Origin: Lachnospiraceae bacterium UBA3804
GTDB taxonomy: Bacteria > Bacillota > Clostridia > Lachnospirales > Lachnospiraceae
DNA length: 64,000 nucleotides
Direction of reading: 5' to 3'
Assembly (NCBI GenBank): GCA_002368665.1
Contig: DFEK01000008.1
Location: forward strand, 62,001 to 126,000
The notes below the pieces were generated by a model. The model was not told where the DNA came from and did no database searches. It saw only the letters and a list, made by a program, of their open reading frames with translations. A program made the translations under genes and the position numbers. Within the stretch, counting starts at the first letter, position 1. Each line of letters begins with the position of its first letter. Below are positions 6,328-15,579 of this stretch, one piece after another.

Positions 6328-8421
6328 ATGGAAACAGTTAAAGAGTATTTCGGATGTAACGTATTTGATGACAGAGAGATGAAAGCAAATTTACCCGCCA
6401 AAGTTTATCAGTCACTCAAGAAAACCATAGATGAAGGAGCAACACTTGACGTTAGCGTAGCCAATATCGTTGCGGAAGCGATGAAGGAATGGGCACTGAA
6501 GAAAGGGGCAACCCACTACACCCACTGGTTCCAACCGCTTACCGGTATTACCGCTGAGAAGCACGATTCCTTCATTACTCCTTCTCCCGACGGTGGCGTG
6601 ATCATGGAGTTCTCCGGAAAGGAATTGATCAAGGGTGAGCCCGATGCATCTTCCTTCCCTTCAGGCGGAATCAGAGCTACCTTCGAGGCAAGAGGATACA
6701 CAACATGGGATCCGACCTCTTATGCATTTATCAAAGGCAAAACACTTTGCATTCCCACCGCATTCTGCGCATACGGCGGACAAGCACTCGATAAAAAAAC
6801 TCCGCTTCTTCGTTCCATGGAAGCATTGAATAAACAGGCACTTCGAATTCTTCGATTATTCGGAAATGATACGGCAAAGAGGGTGACTTCTTCCGTAGGA
6901 CCTGAGCAAGAGTACTTCCTGGTTCCCAAAGAAATGTTCGACAAGCGTATGGACCTTCGGATGACCGGAAGAACCTTATTCGGATCCAAGCCTCCCAAGG
7001 GACAGGAAATGGACGATCATTACTTCGGTATCATCAAGCCCAGAGTACAAGCCTACATGGAAGAACTGAATCAGGAACTTTGGAAACTCGGGATTCTTGC
7101 CAAGACAGAACATAACGAAGTTGCTCCTTCCCAACACGAACTGGCACCGATTTATACAACTACAAACGTAGGTACGGATCATAACCAGTTAACGATGGAA
7201 ATCATGCAAAAAATTGCTCCGAAGCATGGACTGGTTTGTCTCCTTCATGAGAAACCCTTCGCAGGAGTTAACGGAAGCGGTAAGCACAACAACTGGTCTA
7301 TTGCAACGGATGAAGGACAAAATCTTTTATCCCCGGGTGCAACTCCTTATGAAAATGCACAATTCCTGTTGTTCCTTTGTGCAGTCATCAAAGCGGTTGA
7401 TGATTATCAGGATCTTTTAAGACTCTCCGTGGCAACCGCAGGAAACGATCACAGACTCGGCGCCAACGAAGCACCTCCGGCAGTTATCTCCATGTTCCTT
7501 GGTGATGAACTCCAGGCAGTACTCGATGCAATCGAAACCGATACTCCTTATGCCGGAATCGAAAAGATGCAAATGAAGCTCGGTGTTTCCACACTTCCGA
7601 TTTTCAATCGTGATACGACCGACCGAAATCGTACTTCACCGTTTGCGTTTACCGGTAATAAATTTGAATTCCGTATGCTTGGTTCTTCCAACAGCATCGC
7701 ATGTGCAAACATCATGTTAAACTCCGCAGTTGCAGAATCTTTAAGGATTTATGCAGACCGTCTGGAAGGTGTTGATGATTTCGAGACCAAGCTCCATGAA
7801 ATGATTAAGAAGACCATTAAAGATCATAAGAGAATTATCTTTAACGGTAACGGATATGATGATAAGTGGATTGAGGAAGCGACCACCGTCAGAGGTCTAT
7901 CCAACTACAAGACCACGGCAGATGCAATGCCTCACCTTCTGGATGAAAAGAACGTTAAGATGCTCACTTCCCACAAGGTATTTACCCTTGAAGAGATGCA
8001 ATCAAGAACGGAAATTATGCTTGAGAATTACTGTAAGTCCGTAAATATTGAAGCCAATACCATGGTTCAAATGGCGAAGACACAGGTGATTCCGGCAATC
8101 GAGAAATATGCACAGGATATCGCACAAGGTGCACTGACAAAGAAACAATTAAATTCTTCCATCGCATGCGGATACGAAAGCAAACTGGTTTCCAGACTTT
8201 CCGAACTGTCTGACATCGCATATGTCAAGACCGGAGAATTGGAAGAAGCAATCGAAAGTCTTTCCAAGGCAGCAGATGTTATTGAAGAATCCGCAATGAT
8301 CCGCGACAGCGTACTTGCGAAGATGAGCGAGTTAAGAGCAGCATGCGACGAAGCAGAAACTCTTACCGCAAAGAGTTACTGGCCGTTCCCGACCTACTCC
8401 GATTTGTTATTCGGTGTATAA
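6328..8421 (+). CDS. glnN: Glutamine synthetase type III
   Basis: ATP-dependent amidation of glutamate to glutamine, the main route of ammonium assimilation; forms a dodecamer in the cytoplasm. At 697 residues it has the size of the type III enzymes (about 700) rather than GlnA (about 450). Family features seen are ATFEARGYTTWDPTS near residue 110, GPEQEYFLV near 190, NDHRLGANEAPPA near 370 and NRTSPFAFTGNKFEFR near 440. The start at 6328 follows GAAAGGAG; an in-frame codon at 6292 lies inside the leader terminator and is rejected. The leader carries two attenuators, so expression is probably tuned to nitrogen or glutamine supply. The ammonium transporter follows. Confidence 0.97.
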   Translation: METVKEYFGCNVFDDREMKANLPAKVYQSLKKTIDEGATLDVSVANIVAEAMKEWALKKGATHYTHWFQPLTGITAEKHDSFITPSPDGGVIMEFSGKELIKGEPDASSFPSGGIRATFEARGYTTWDPTSYAFIKGKTLCIPTAFCAYGGQALDKKTPLLRSMEALNKQALRILRLFGNDTAKRVTSSVGPEQEYFLVPKEMFDKRMDLRMTGRTLFGSKPPKGQEMDDHYFGIIKPRVQAYMEELNQELWKLGILAKTEHNEVAPSQHELAPIYTTTNVGTDHNQLTMEIMQKIAPKHGLVCLLHEKPFAGVNGSGKHNNWSIATDEGQNLLSPGATPYENAQFLLFLCAVIKAVDDYQDLLRLSVATAGNDHRLGANEAPPAVISMFLGDELQAVLDAIETDTPYAGIEKMQMKLGVSTLPIFNRDTTDRNRTSPFAFTGNKFEFRMLGSSNSIACANIMLNSAVAESLRIYADRLEGVDDFETKLHEMIKKTIKDHKRIIFNGNGYDDKWIEEATTVRGLSNYKTTADAMPHLLDEKNVKMLTSHKVFTLEEMQSRTEIMLENYCKSVNIEANTMVQMAKTQVIPAIEKYAQDIAQGALTKKQLNSSIACGYESKLVSRLSELSDIAYVKTGELEEAIESLSKAADVIEESAMIRDSVLAKMSELRAACDEAETLTAKSYWPFPTYSDLLFGV

Positions 8422-8496
8422 GCACCCACTTATGGTTGGCTGCATTCGGCAAGTGACTTTGGGGGATACATTAAACCACAAAGGAGATGAATAGTT

Positions 8497-10266
8497 ATGG
8501 ATGCAACAGCAATTAAAGCTTTAATAGAAGAAAACGTATCAGGCAGCGTCTTTAGCGTATGGTTCTTAATCGGAGCTGCACTGGTATTTTGGATGCAGGC
8601 AGGATTTGCAATGGTGGAGGCAGGCTTCACCAGGGCAAAGAACACCGGAAACATCATAATGAAGAACCTGATGGATTTCTGTATCGGTACAGTGGTATTC
8701 ATTCTGATCGGTTTCGGACTTTTAATGGGTGAGGACCTGGTAGGATTTATCGGAAAACCCGGATTCGACCTCTTCACCGCATACGAAGGATTTGATTTCT
8801 CCAGTTTCGTATTCAACCTGGTATTCTGCGCTACCACCGCTACCATCGTATCCGGTGCCATGGCAGAAAGAACGAAATTCTTATCCTACTGTGTATATTC
8901 CGCAGTGATTTCCGCTTTGATCTATCCGATCGAAGCACACTGGATCTGGGGCGGCGGCTGGTTAGCCGGAGTTGGTTTCCATGATTTCGCAGGTTCCTGT
9001 GCAATCCACATGGTCGGCGGTATTTCCGCTTTGATCGGCGCCAAGATTTTAGGACCCAGAATCGGTAAGTTCCAGAAAGACGAAAAGGGTAAAATCGTTA
9101 AGGTTAACGCTTTCCCCGGACATAACATTACAATCGGTGCACTCGGTGTATTCATCCTTTGGCTTGGTTGGTACGGATTCAACGGTGCGGCAGCAACGAG
9201 TGTTCCTCAGCTTGGATCCATCTTCCTTACCACGACCATTGCTCCCGCGGTAGCAACCGTAGTATGTATGATCTTTACCTGGATTAAGTATAAGAAACCC
9301 GATGTTTCGATGTGCTTAAACGCATCCCTGGCAGGTTTGGTAGCCATTACCGCAGGATGTGACGTAATGGACGCGGCCGGTGCAACCGTTATCGGTGCGG
9401 TAGCAGGATTACTTGTAGTATTCGGTGTTTGGTTCCTTGATTATGTACTTCATATCGACGATCCCGTTGGTGCCGTTGCGGTTCACTGCTTAAACGGTAT
9501 CTGGGGTACCATTGCAGTAGGTTTATTCGCAACTTCCTCCGCTCCCGATTATGCAATCGCTGATGCGGCAGGAACGCAGATGGTTGGATTATTCTACGGC
9601 GGCGGTGCAAAGCTTCTCGGAATCCAGTTACTTGGTTTCGGTGCCGTAGCAGGATGGACCGTAATCACAATGACTATCGTATTCTTCCTCATTAAGGCGA
9701 TCTTCGGACTTCGCGTATCGAGAGAAGAAGAAATCACCGGTCTGGATGCAACCGAGCATGGTCTTCCGAGCGCATACGCAGGATTTGCAATGCTTCCGGA
9801 AGATGTTGCAGAGGGTGAAGGCGAAGATGCTCCGGTAGAGGTATCCGGCGATGTTCCCGCAGCAGAAGCAATTCCGGTTAAGAAGATGCCGACCTTCGCG
9901 GACGAGGGACCGAAGTTTACCAAGGTGGAAATTGTCTGCAAGGAAGCCAAATTCGAGAAATTAAAGAACGCCATGATGAAGCTCGGTATTACCGGTATGA
10001 CCGTATCCCACGTACTTGGATGCGGCGCTCAGAAGGGCAAGCCGGAATACTACAGAGGTGTTCAGATTGAGGCAAACCTTCTGCCGAAGATCCAGGTGGA
10101 TATCGTAGTCAGCAAGGTTCCCGTAAGAGACGTTATCGAGACCGCAAAGAAGATCCTTTATACCGGACATATCGGCGACGGAAAGATTTTCGTATACGAT
10201 GTGGAGAATGTGGTTAAGGTTCGTACCGGCGAAGAAGGATTTGATGCTTTGCAGGATGTGGAATAA
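8497..10266 (+). CDS. Ammonium transporter fused to a C-terminal PII (GlnB/GlnK) domain
   Basis: Membrane ammonium channel of the Amt family (residues about 20-410, eleven segments; FWMQAGFAMVEAGFTRAKN and the pore histidine region AIHMVGGISA). It continues through a linker rich in Glu, Ala and Pro (about 435-470) into a complete PII domain at 474-589. The PII part has a T-loop GKPEYYRGVQ with the tyrosine pair and the nucleotide-binding B-loop TGHIGDGKIFVYDVE. In most bacteria PII (GlnK) is a separate protein that plugs the channel when nitrogen is plentiful; here sensor and channel are one polypeptide of 589 residues. Fusions of this kind are known but uncommon. It probably shares a transcript with glnN, 75 bases upstream. 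Confidence 0.95.
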   Translation: MDATAIKALIEENVSGSVFSVWFLIGAALVFWMQAGFAMVEAGFTRAKNTGNIIMKNLMDFCIGTVVFILIGFGLLMGEDLVGFIGKPGFDLFTAYEGFDFSSFVFNLVFCATTATIVSGAMAERTKFLSYCVYSAVISALIYPIEAHWIWGGGWLAGVGFHDFAGSCAIHMVGGISALIGAKILGPRIGKFQKDEKGKIVKVNAFPGHNITIGALGVFILWLGWYGFNGAAATSVPQLGSIFLTTTIAPAVATVVCMIFTWIKYKKPDVSMCLNASLAGLVAITAGCDVMDAAGATVIGAVAGLLVVFGVWFLDYVLHIDDPVGAVAVHCLNGIWGTIAVGLFATSSAPDYAIADAAGTQMVGLFYGGGAKLLGIQLLGFGAVAGWTVITMTIVFFLIKAIFGLRVSREEEITGLDATEHGLPSAYAGFAMLPEDVAEGEGEDAPVEVSGDVPAAEAIPVKKMPTFADEGPKFTKVEIVCKEAKFEKLKNAMMKLGITGMTVSHVLGCGAQKGKPEYYRGVQIEANLLPKIQVDIVVSKVPVRDVIETAKKILYTGHIGDGKIFVYDVENVVKVRTGEEGFDALQDVE

Positions 10267-10290
10267 GAAAAATGAATTACAGAGTGGCAC

Positions 10291-10352
10291 ACGCTTCCGG
10301 CTCATTTGCCGGAGGCGTTGCCCCGTTTTCAGACAGAACGAATCTGTCTGAA
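10291..10352 (+). promoter_or_regulatory. Two hairpins in the asnB leader
   Basis: The 109-base gap before asnB holds an 11-bp hairpin (ACGCTTCCGGC at 10291-10301 with GCCGGAGGCGT at 10308-10318) and a 9-bp hairpin (TTCAGACAG at 10328-10336 with CTGTCTGAA at 10344-10352, loop AACGAAT). Neither has a clean T-tract, so they are not simple terminators. They may process or stabilise the mRNA or be a regulatory site. Confidence 0.5.
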
Positions 10353-10375
10353 TATAGGAAAACGAGGATAAGAAA

Positions 10376-11956
10376 ATGTGCTCTATTATGTGTTACTGCA
10401 AAAAAGATGCAGACATGCAAAAGTTTCTGGAAGGATTTAAAGAAACGGTTTCCAGAGGCCCGGACGACAGCAGGGTAATTGAACTGCCGGACGGCATCAT
10501 GGGTTTTCACAGACTTGCCATTATGGGACTGCACCCGGAAGGAATGCAGCCTTTTGAATACGAAGGAGACTATGTGGTATGCAACGGTGAAATCTATGGT
10601 TTTGATACCATTAAAAAGCACCTGATCGCGGACGGATATCATTTTAAAAGTGATTCGGACTGTGAGATTTTATTGCCAATGTATAAAGACTACGGTGTTT
10701 CGATGTTTGAGATGCTGGATGCGGAATATGCCTGCGTCATCTACGACGGAGAAACGCATGAGTTCATTGCCGCACGTGATCCGATCGGAATCAGACCTTT
10801 ATACTACGGATATGATGAGCAGGGTGCCATTTGTTTTGCATCGGAACCGGAGAACCTGGTTAAGATCTGCGATAAGATCATGCCCTTCCCTCCCGGACAT
10901 TATTACAAGGACGGGGAGTTTATCTGCTATACCGAGATCACAAGAGTGGAACAGGTGTCGTCGGATGATGTGGAAACTGCCTGTGCAAAGATTAAGGATC
11001 TTTTGGTAAAAGGTGTTGAGAAAAGACTTGTAGCGGATGCCAAAGTCGGATTCTTACTTTCGGGCGGTTTGGATTCGTCCTTAGTCTGTGCAATCGCAGC
11101 CAAGAAAAGCGATACACCGATCAAAACATTTGCCATCGGTATGACCGAAGATGCCATTGATTTAAAGTATGCGAAGCAGGTAGCCGATTATATCGGAAGT
11201 GACCATACGGAGATTTACATGACGCCGGAGGAGGTCATTTCTTCGTTAAGAGATGTGATCAAACTGCTCGGAACTTTTGATATCACAACCATCCGTGCAA
11301 GTATGGGTATGTACCTTCTTTGCAAGGGCATTCATGAGCAGACCGATATCCGCGTGCTTTTGACCGGCGAGATTTCGGATGAATTATTCGGGTACAAATA
11401 TACGGATTTTGCACCGAGTCCGGAGGAGTTCCAGAAGGAATCCGTGAAACGAGTGCATGAACTTCATATGTATGATGTGCTCAGGGCGGATCGCTGCATC
11501 TCCGTAAATTCCCTGGAAGCACGCGTTCCGTTCGGTGATCTTGCATTCGTGGAATATGTTATGAGCATCGACCCGAAACTGAAAATGAATACTTACGGAA
11601 AAGGAAAATACTTACTTCGACATGCTTTCGAAGACGGAGAATATCTGCCGGAAGGAATCCTTTGGAGAGAAAAGGCTGCCTTCTCCGACGCGGTCGGCCA
11701 TTCCATGGTGGATTACCTAAAAGAATATGCCGAAAAACAGTACGGTGATGACTGGAAAGAAATTGCTTCGAAGTATACGCATGCAACTCCGTTTACGAAG
11801 GAATCGCTTCTCTACCGTGAGATTTTTGAAGAATATTATCCCGGACAGGGAGAGATGATCAAGGACTTCTGGATGCCGAATAAGGAATGGGAAGGATGCA
11901 ATGTAAACGATCCTTCCGCCAGAGTTCTTTCAAACTACGGAGACAGCGGCAAATAA
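10376..11956 (+). CDS. asnB: Asparagine synthetase B, glutamine-hydrolysing
   Basis: Converts aspartate, ATP and glutamine to asparagine. The N-terminal Ntn glutaminase domain starts MCSIMCY, so Cys2 becomes the nucleophile after Met removal; SRGPDDS, FHRLAIMGL and CNGEIYGF follow. The synthetase half has the PP-loop LLSGGLDSSLVCAIA near residue 225 and LTGEISDELFGY near 325. At 526 residues it is close to the E. coli AsnB type rather than the longer Bacillus AsnB forms. It lies downstream of glnN and amt-PII in the same direction, which groups glutamine production with its use. Confidence 0.95.
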   Translation: MCSIMCYCKKDADMQKFLEGFKETVSRGPDDSRVIELPDGIMGFHRLAIMGLHPEGMQPFEYEGDYVVCNGEIYGFDTIKKHLIADGYHFKSDSDCEILLPMYKDYGVSMFEMLDAEYACVIYDGETHEFIAARDPIGIRPLYYGYDEQGAICFASEPENLVKICDKIMPFPPGHYYKDGEFICYTEITRVEQVSSDDVETACAKIKDLLVKGVEKRLVADAKVGFLLSGGLDSSLVCAIAAKKSDTPIKTFAIGMTEDAIDLKYAKQVADYIGSDHTEIYMTPEEVISSLRDVIKLLGTFDITTIRASMGMYLLCKGIHEQTDIRVLLTGEISDELFGYKYTDFAPSPEEFQKESVKRVHELHMYDVLRADRCISVNSLEARVPFGDLAFVEYVMSIDPKLKMNTYGKGKYLLRHAFEDGEYLPEGILWREKAAFSDAVGHSMVDYLKEYAEKQYGDDWKEIASKYTHATPFTKESLLYREIFEEYYPGQGEMIKDFWMPNKEWEGCNVNDPSARVLSNYGDSGK

Positions 11957-11963
11957 AGGCGGT

Positions 11964-11993
11964 GAACCGGGGAATACCCCGGTTCTTTTTTTT
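11964..11993 (+). terminator. Intrinsic terminator after asnB
   Basis: GAACCGGGG (11964-11972) and CCCCGGTTC (11977-11985) form a 9-bp stem with a four-base AATA loop, followed by eight Ts. Confidence 0.95.
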
Positions 11994-11995
11994 GC

Positions 11996-12024
11996 TTGCA
12001 ATTTCAGAAAGAAGGGGGTATTAT
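11996..12024 (+). promoter_or_regulatory. Promoter of ZIP transporter gene
   Basis: TTGCAA (11996-12001) and TATTAT (12019-12024) with a 17-base spacer. The predicted start of transcription falls just upstream of a perfect palindromic operator. Confidence 0.7.
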
Positions 12025-12033
12025 CTAACAAAA

Positions 12034-12049
12034 GTTAGTTATAACTAAC
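12034..12049 (+). promoter_or_regulatory. Palindromic operator GTTAGTTATAACTAAC
   Basis: A perfect 16-bp palindrome with GTTAG/CTAAC arms lies 10 bases past the -10 box. The same GTTAG-N6-CTAAC pattern occurs twice before the metal P-type ATPase operon at 62 kb (62374-62389 and 62472-62487). Both downstream genes are metal transporters, so a DtxR/MntR-like metal-sensing repressor is the likely ligand. The repressor gene is not in this window. Confidence 0.7.
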
Positions 12050-12069
12050 TGACAAAAGGAGGATAAATC

Positions 12070-12837
12070 ATGTGGATGATTATTACCATTCCTTTTCTGG
12101 GAACGACTTTAGGCGCAGCATGCGTATTCTTTTTTAAAAATAAAATCGGCGACAAAACGCAGCATGCTTTAATCGGTTTTGCTTCGGGTGTAATGGTTGC
12201 GGCATCGTTTTTCAGTCTGATTGTGCCCGCGATCGAAATGAGTTCGGGCATGGGCAAATTAAGTTTCATTCCCGCCTGCGTCGGCTTCGGTGTCGGCATG
12301 TTATTCCTGCTCTTACTTGATATCCTGACACCGCATATGCATATCAACAAAAGTGAAGAGGGTCCGAAGACCGGTTTGAAAAGAACAACGAAATTAATTC
12401 TTGCGGTAACGCTTCACAATCTTCCGGAAGGGATGGCCGTCGGTATTGTCTGCGCAGGCTGGTTAACCGGAAATGAAAAGATTACCTTCACGGGAGCACT
12501 GGCGCTTGCGATCGGTATCGCCATCCAGAACTTTCCGGAGGGCGCCATAGTATCGATGCCGCTCTTGGGAGAAGGCGTTCCGAAGGGCAAAACCTTCCTC
12601 TACGGAATGCTCTCGGGTGTTGTGGAACCCATCGGCGCCTTGGCCGTCATCGCCGCCTCCGGACTTTTGATTCCGATGATGCCCTATCTATTAAGCTTTG
12701 CGGCGGGAGCCATGATTTATGTTGTGGTGGAGGAACTGATCCCGGAAATGTCGGAAGGAAAGCATTCGAACATGGGAACCATTTGTTTTGCGTTCGGCTT
12801 TATTCTGATGATGGCACTGGATATCGGACTGGGTTGA
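12070..12837 (+). CDS. ZIP family divalent metal transporter
   Basis: Membrane transporter of 255 residues, the usual size for the GufA/ZupT branch of the ZIP family, with about eight membrane segments. The two signature metal-site helices are present: HNLPEG at 116-121 and NFPEG at 154-158. A histidine-containing loop (TPHMHINKSEE, 87-97) lies between helices 3 and 4. AAAAGGAGG precedes the start. ZIP proteins usually import zinc, iron or manganese; the metal cannot be told from sequence. The GTTAG-N6-CTAAC operator links its control to the P-type ATPase operon at 62 kb. Confidence 0.92.
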   Translation: MWMIITIPFLGTTLGAACVFFFKNKIGDKTQHALIGFASGVMVAASFFSLIVPAIEMSSGMGKLSFIPACVGFGVGMLFLLLLDILTPHMHINKSEEGPKTGLKRTTKLILAVTLHNLPEGMAVGIVCAGWLTGNEKITFTGALALAIGIAIQNFPEGAIVSMPLLGEGVPKGKTFLYGMLSGVVEPIGALAVIAASGLLIPMMPYLLSFAAGAMIYVVVEELIPEMSEGKHSNMGTICFAFGFILMMALDIGLG

Positions 12838-12916
12838 CGAAACATAAGAAAACAGATGACAGGGTGTTGCATACTTTGGTATTATGTAGACAGGATTAAG
12901 AAAAGAGGGCCAAAGC

Positions 12917-13564
12917 ATGAAATACGGAGAATCCACATTTGATATCTTATATCTTTTATTTGCGATCACAAGCGGAATCATTATTCTTGTAAGAAGAAAG
13001 GATTCCGTCGGCAAACTGATGGGATTATCCGCACTGATCTTAGGCTGCGGCGATGCATTTCACTTAGTACCCAGAGTGTTGAATTATTTTGTGGATAAGG
13101 ATTTCACGGCGTGGCTTGGATTCGGCAAACTTGTGACATCCATCACCATGACGATTTTCTATGTGCTTGCTTTTTTCTTACATACAAAGCTCTTTAACTG
13201 GGAGAATAAGAACGAAAAGAATGCCGTTATGATCAGTATCTTTACCTTAACGGCGTGCAGAATCGGTATCTGTATGCTTCCGGGAAACGGCTGGCTTACG
13301 AATGACGGAAGCATGTTCTGGGGAATCCTTCGCAATGTTCCGTTTATAGCCATCGGAGTTTTGATTGTCATTCTTTATTTCCAAAAAAGAAAAGAGAATA
13401 AGAATTTCAGGCGTATGTGGCTTTACGTCACGCTTTCGTTCTTATTCTACATTCCGGTTGCGACGGTTGTGTCGCTGCTTCCGATGCTTGGCATGCTGAT
13501 GCTTCCGAAGACGGTATGCTATATTCTGATTCTGGTGATCTTCCTAAAGGAAAGTAAAAACTAA
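12917..13564 (+). CDS. Seven-helix membrane protein of unknown function
   Basis: 215 residues, almost all in about seven hydrophobic segments (roughly 8-25, 35-55, 68-90, 102-120, 137-157, 170-190 and 193-210). I do not recognise the family with confidence. Polar residues inside membrane segments include GCGDAFHLVPRVLNY near residue 40 and CRIGICMLPGNGW near 115, which could bind a ligand or metal. It overlaps the convergent diguanylate cyclase gene tail to tail by 4 bases, with no terminator between them. Confidence 0.75.
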   Translation: MKYGESTFDILYLLFAITSGIIILVRRKDSVGKLMGLSALILGCGDAFHLVPRVLNYFVDKDFTAWLGFGKLVTSITMTIFYVLAFFLHTKLFNWENKNEKNAVMISIFTLTACRIGICMLPGNGWLTNDGSMFWGILRNVPFIAIGVLIVILYFQKRKENKNFRRMWLYVTLSFLFYIPVATVVSLLPMLGMLMLPKTVCYILILVIFLKESKN

Positions 13565-15504
13565 TAGATGTTTCGTTCCAGGCGTGCGCGGCGTTTTCTG
13601 TTCTTTACTGTGTACATTTTCTCATCGGCAACCTTCAATGCCTTTAAGAAATCGTAGTCCGGTGTCAAAATGGAAGTGTATGCGCCGCTACTCGTGCTGA
13701 CAGGATAGGGCAGATTTGCTTCCTCGTTATACTTCTTCAAAATCTCATCAATGTTCTGCATAATTTCATTTGCATCACAATCCCCGATGATTACGGTGAA
13801 AAGTTCATCGCCGCCGAAACGCGCGGAGAGGGCATTTTCGGGCGCGGAAGCTTTCAGGGCATTCGCAACTGCGGAGATGGAACGGTCTCCGTCCGCATGG
13901 CCGAAATTGTCATTGATGTATTTTAAACCGTCCAGATCAGACATAATGACGGTGACGGGTTTAAAAAGGTTTTCTTCCCGCTTTTTGCTGGCTTCGTAAA
14001 CATTCATAAAGCCGAGACGGTTATATAAACCGGTCAGGGCATCATGCTTATACATGTCGTCAACCTTTTTTAACAGATGTCGTTGATATTGCAGATTTAC
14101 AAAACCGCCGATGCCCATACTGATGGCACTGGTTATGATGGCTGCACGGGAATAGTCCGTGATGATAAACTGGCGATAGTAAAAGCAGACAAAACCGAAG
14201 GGGCGGTTCATATAGTCAAGCGCATTGAAGATCAAAGGACAGGGTGAATCCATCAGTTCGATAATCCGATCGCGGAAATTGCCGGATAAAACATCTTCCC
14301 TGGTATTTACGGTATCATCATAGAAAACTTCCTTGGGAAGCGGTGTTTTGGTTGCTCTGTGTTCTTCCGCATAATCAGCATCGCTGATGATATGAAAGTC
14401 CACCGGCTGCGGGGGAAGATCGTTTTCCATGAAGAAATTGCGGTTTTCATTAAAGATGTTTCTGTCAACCACGGTCAGCGTATGCTTGGTCTTATGCTCA
14501 TGAATGGAGGCAGCCATATCCCAGACCGTTTTGCTGGTCTCCATATTGGAGGAGATATTATAAAGAATTCTGGTATCGTCCTGAAGACGATAGAAATTAT
14601 TGTTAAAGTTTGCCATCTGGTTCGTTGCATTCCAGATATGTGACGGACAGCCGCAGGATTCGTTCGGGATCAGTTCCGGAACGATAAAGGTATCGGATAC
14701 CGTTTCTTTGTTTACCAGTTTGATCACCTTGTCCGCGGTAGATGCGGCCAGAAGGGAAGTGTCAGCCGTACAGGAAGCAATCTTCGGAGAGGAGAAGAAA
14801 ATCTCATCATATCCGTCAAAGCCGGAAACCAGAACCTGTTCGGGAACTTTGATCTCTGCACGTTTTAACATATCGCTTACGTTAATGGCCATAATGTCGT
14901 TTGCACAGATGATGGCATCGGGAATTTCATCGCGCTTTAATAATTCGGTCATGGCTTCTCTGGTCGGATCGGCCCAGAAATGACCGTAGCTTAGCATGCT
15001 TTCATCGAACGCGATATTGTTCTCCCGAAGCACTTTTTTGAAAATGGAAATGCGGCGTTCGGAAAAAACATTGCCCGGAATGCCGGCCATCATATGAGGA
15101 TGTTTTACATGGTGATGCTCTATGATATGTCTTGTAATGGCTTCAAAACCGGCATCATAGTCGAAGTTTACTTTGACCGTACCTTCATAATCGCCGTCCA
15201 GAACGACTACCGGAATATCCTTTTGTTTTGCTTTGGAAATAATGCGATTGGAAACCTTGTGGCTTTTGATCTTCTCGTCCATGATGACGATACAGTCAAG
15301 CTCGTCGTACGGCATAATGTCAAAGACATAGGTTTCCGCAGGATTGATATCTTCTTCCCAGTAGATATCCGAATTGATGGTAAAAATAAAAAGCACACAA
15401 TTATTCTTACGCAGATCTTCATTGATGAGTTTGATAAAATTATAAATCTGCGGATCGTAAATTCTGGATGTGCAAAGTGCAATCAGATGTTTACCGTTAA
15501 CCAT
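13561..15504 (-). CDS. LacI-like ligand-binding sensor with C-terminal GGDEF diguanylate cyclase
   Basis: A 647-residue protein in three parts. Residues 1-300 resemble the periplasmic-binding-protein fold of LacI/GalR regulators (LIALCTSRIYDPQIYNFI; DAIICANDIMAINVSDML; VLVSGFDGYDEI) but lack a DNA-binding domain, a signal peptide and membrane segments. A GAF-like middle region follows. The C-terminus (about 490-647) is a GGDEF domain with SDLDGLKYINDNFGHADGD and an active-type site GGDEL at 564-568. No RxxD inhibitory site precedes it, so product inhibition is unlikely. It probably makes c-di-GMP in response to a cytoplasmic small molecule. I choose the ATG at 15504 because GGGGGG lies upstream. 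A c-di-GMP riboswitch occurs at 55 kb. Confidence 0.88.
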   Translation of the reverse strand: MVNGKHLIALCTSRIYDPQIYNFIKLINEDLRKNNCVLFIFTINSDIYWEEDINPAETYVFDIMPYDELDCIVIMDEKIKSHKVSNRIISKAKQKDIPVVVLDGDYEGTVKVNFDYDAGFEAITRHIIEHHHVKHPHMMAGIPGNVFSERRISIFKKVLRENNIAFDESMLSYGHFWADPTREAMTELLKRDEIPDAIICANDIMAINVSDMLKRAEIKVPEQVLVSGFDGYDEIFFSSPKIASCTADTSLLAASTADKVIKLVNKETVSDTFIVPELIPNESCGCPSHIWNATNQMANFNNNFYRLQDDTRILYNISSNMETSKTVWDMAASIHEHKTKHTLTVVDRNIFNENRNFFMENDLPPQPVDFHIISDADYAEEHRATKTPLPKEVFYDDTVNTREDVLSGNFRDRIIELMDSPCPLIFNALDYMNRPFGFVCFYYRQFIITDYSRAAIITSAISMGIGGFVNLQYQRHLLKKVDDMYKHDALTGLYNRLGFMNVYEASKKREENLFKPVTVIMSDLDGLKYINDNFGHADGDRSISAVANALKASAPENALSARFGGDELFTVIIGDCDANEIMQNIDEILKKYNEEANLPYPVSTSSGAYTSILTPDYDFLKALKVADEKMYTVKNRKRRARLERNIY

Positions 15505-15549
15505 TGTGCGCCCCCCAATAATCCCTGTAGGGATTGATTGAATAATGCT

Positions 15550-15579
15550 ATTATAGCACCGTATTTTAAGAATTGACAA
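15550..15579 (-). promoter_or_regulatory. Leftward promoter of the diguanylate cyclase gene
   Basis: On the minus strand TTGTCA (15574-15579) and TATAAT (15550-15555) are 18 bases apart. Its -35 box overlaps the -35 box of the rightward pyrG promoter, so polymerase can probably occupy only one promoter at a time. Confidence 0.75.
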
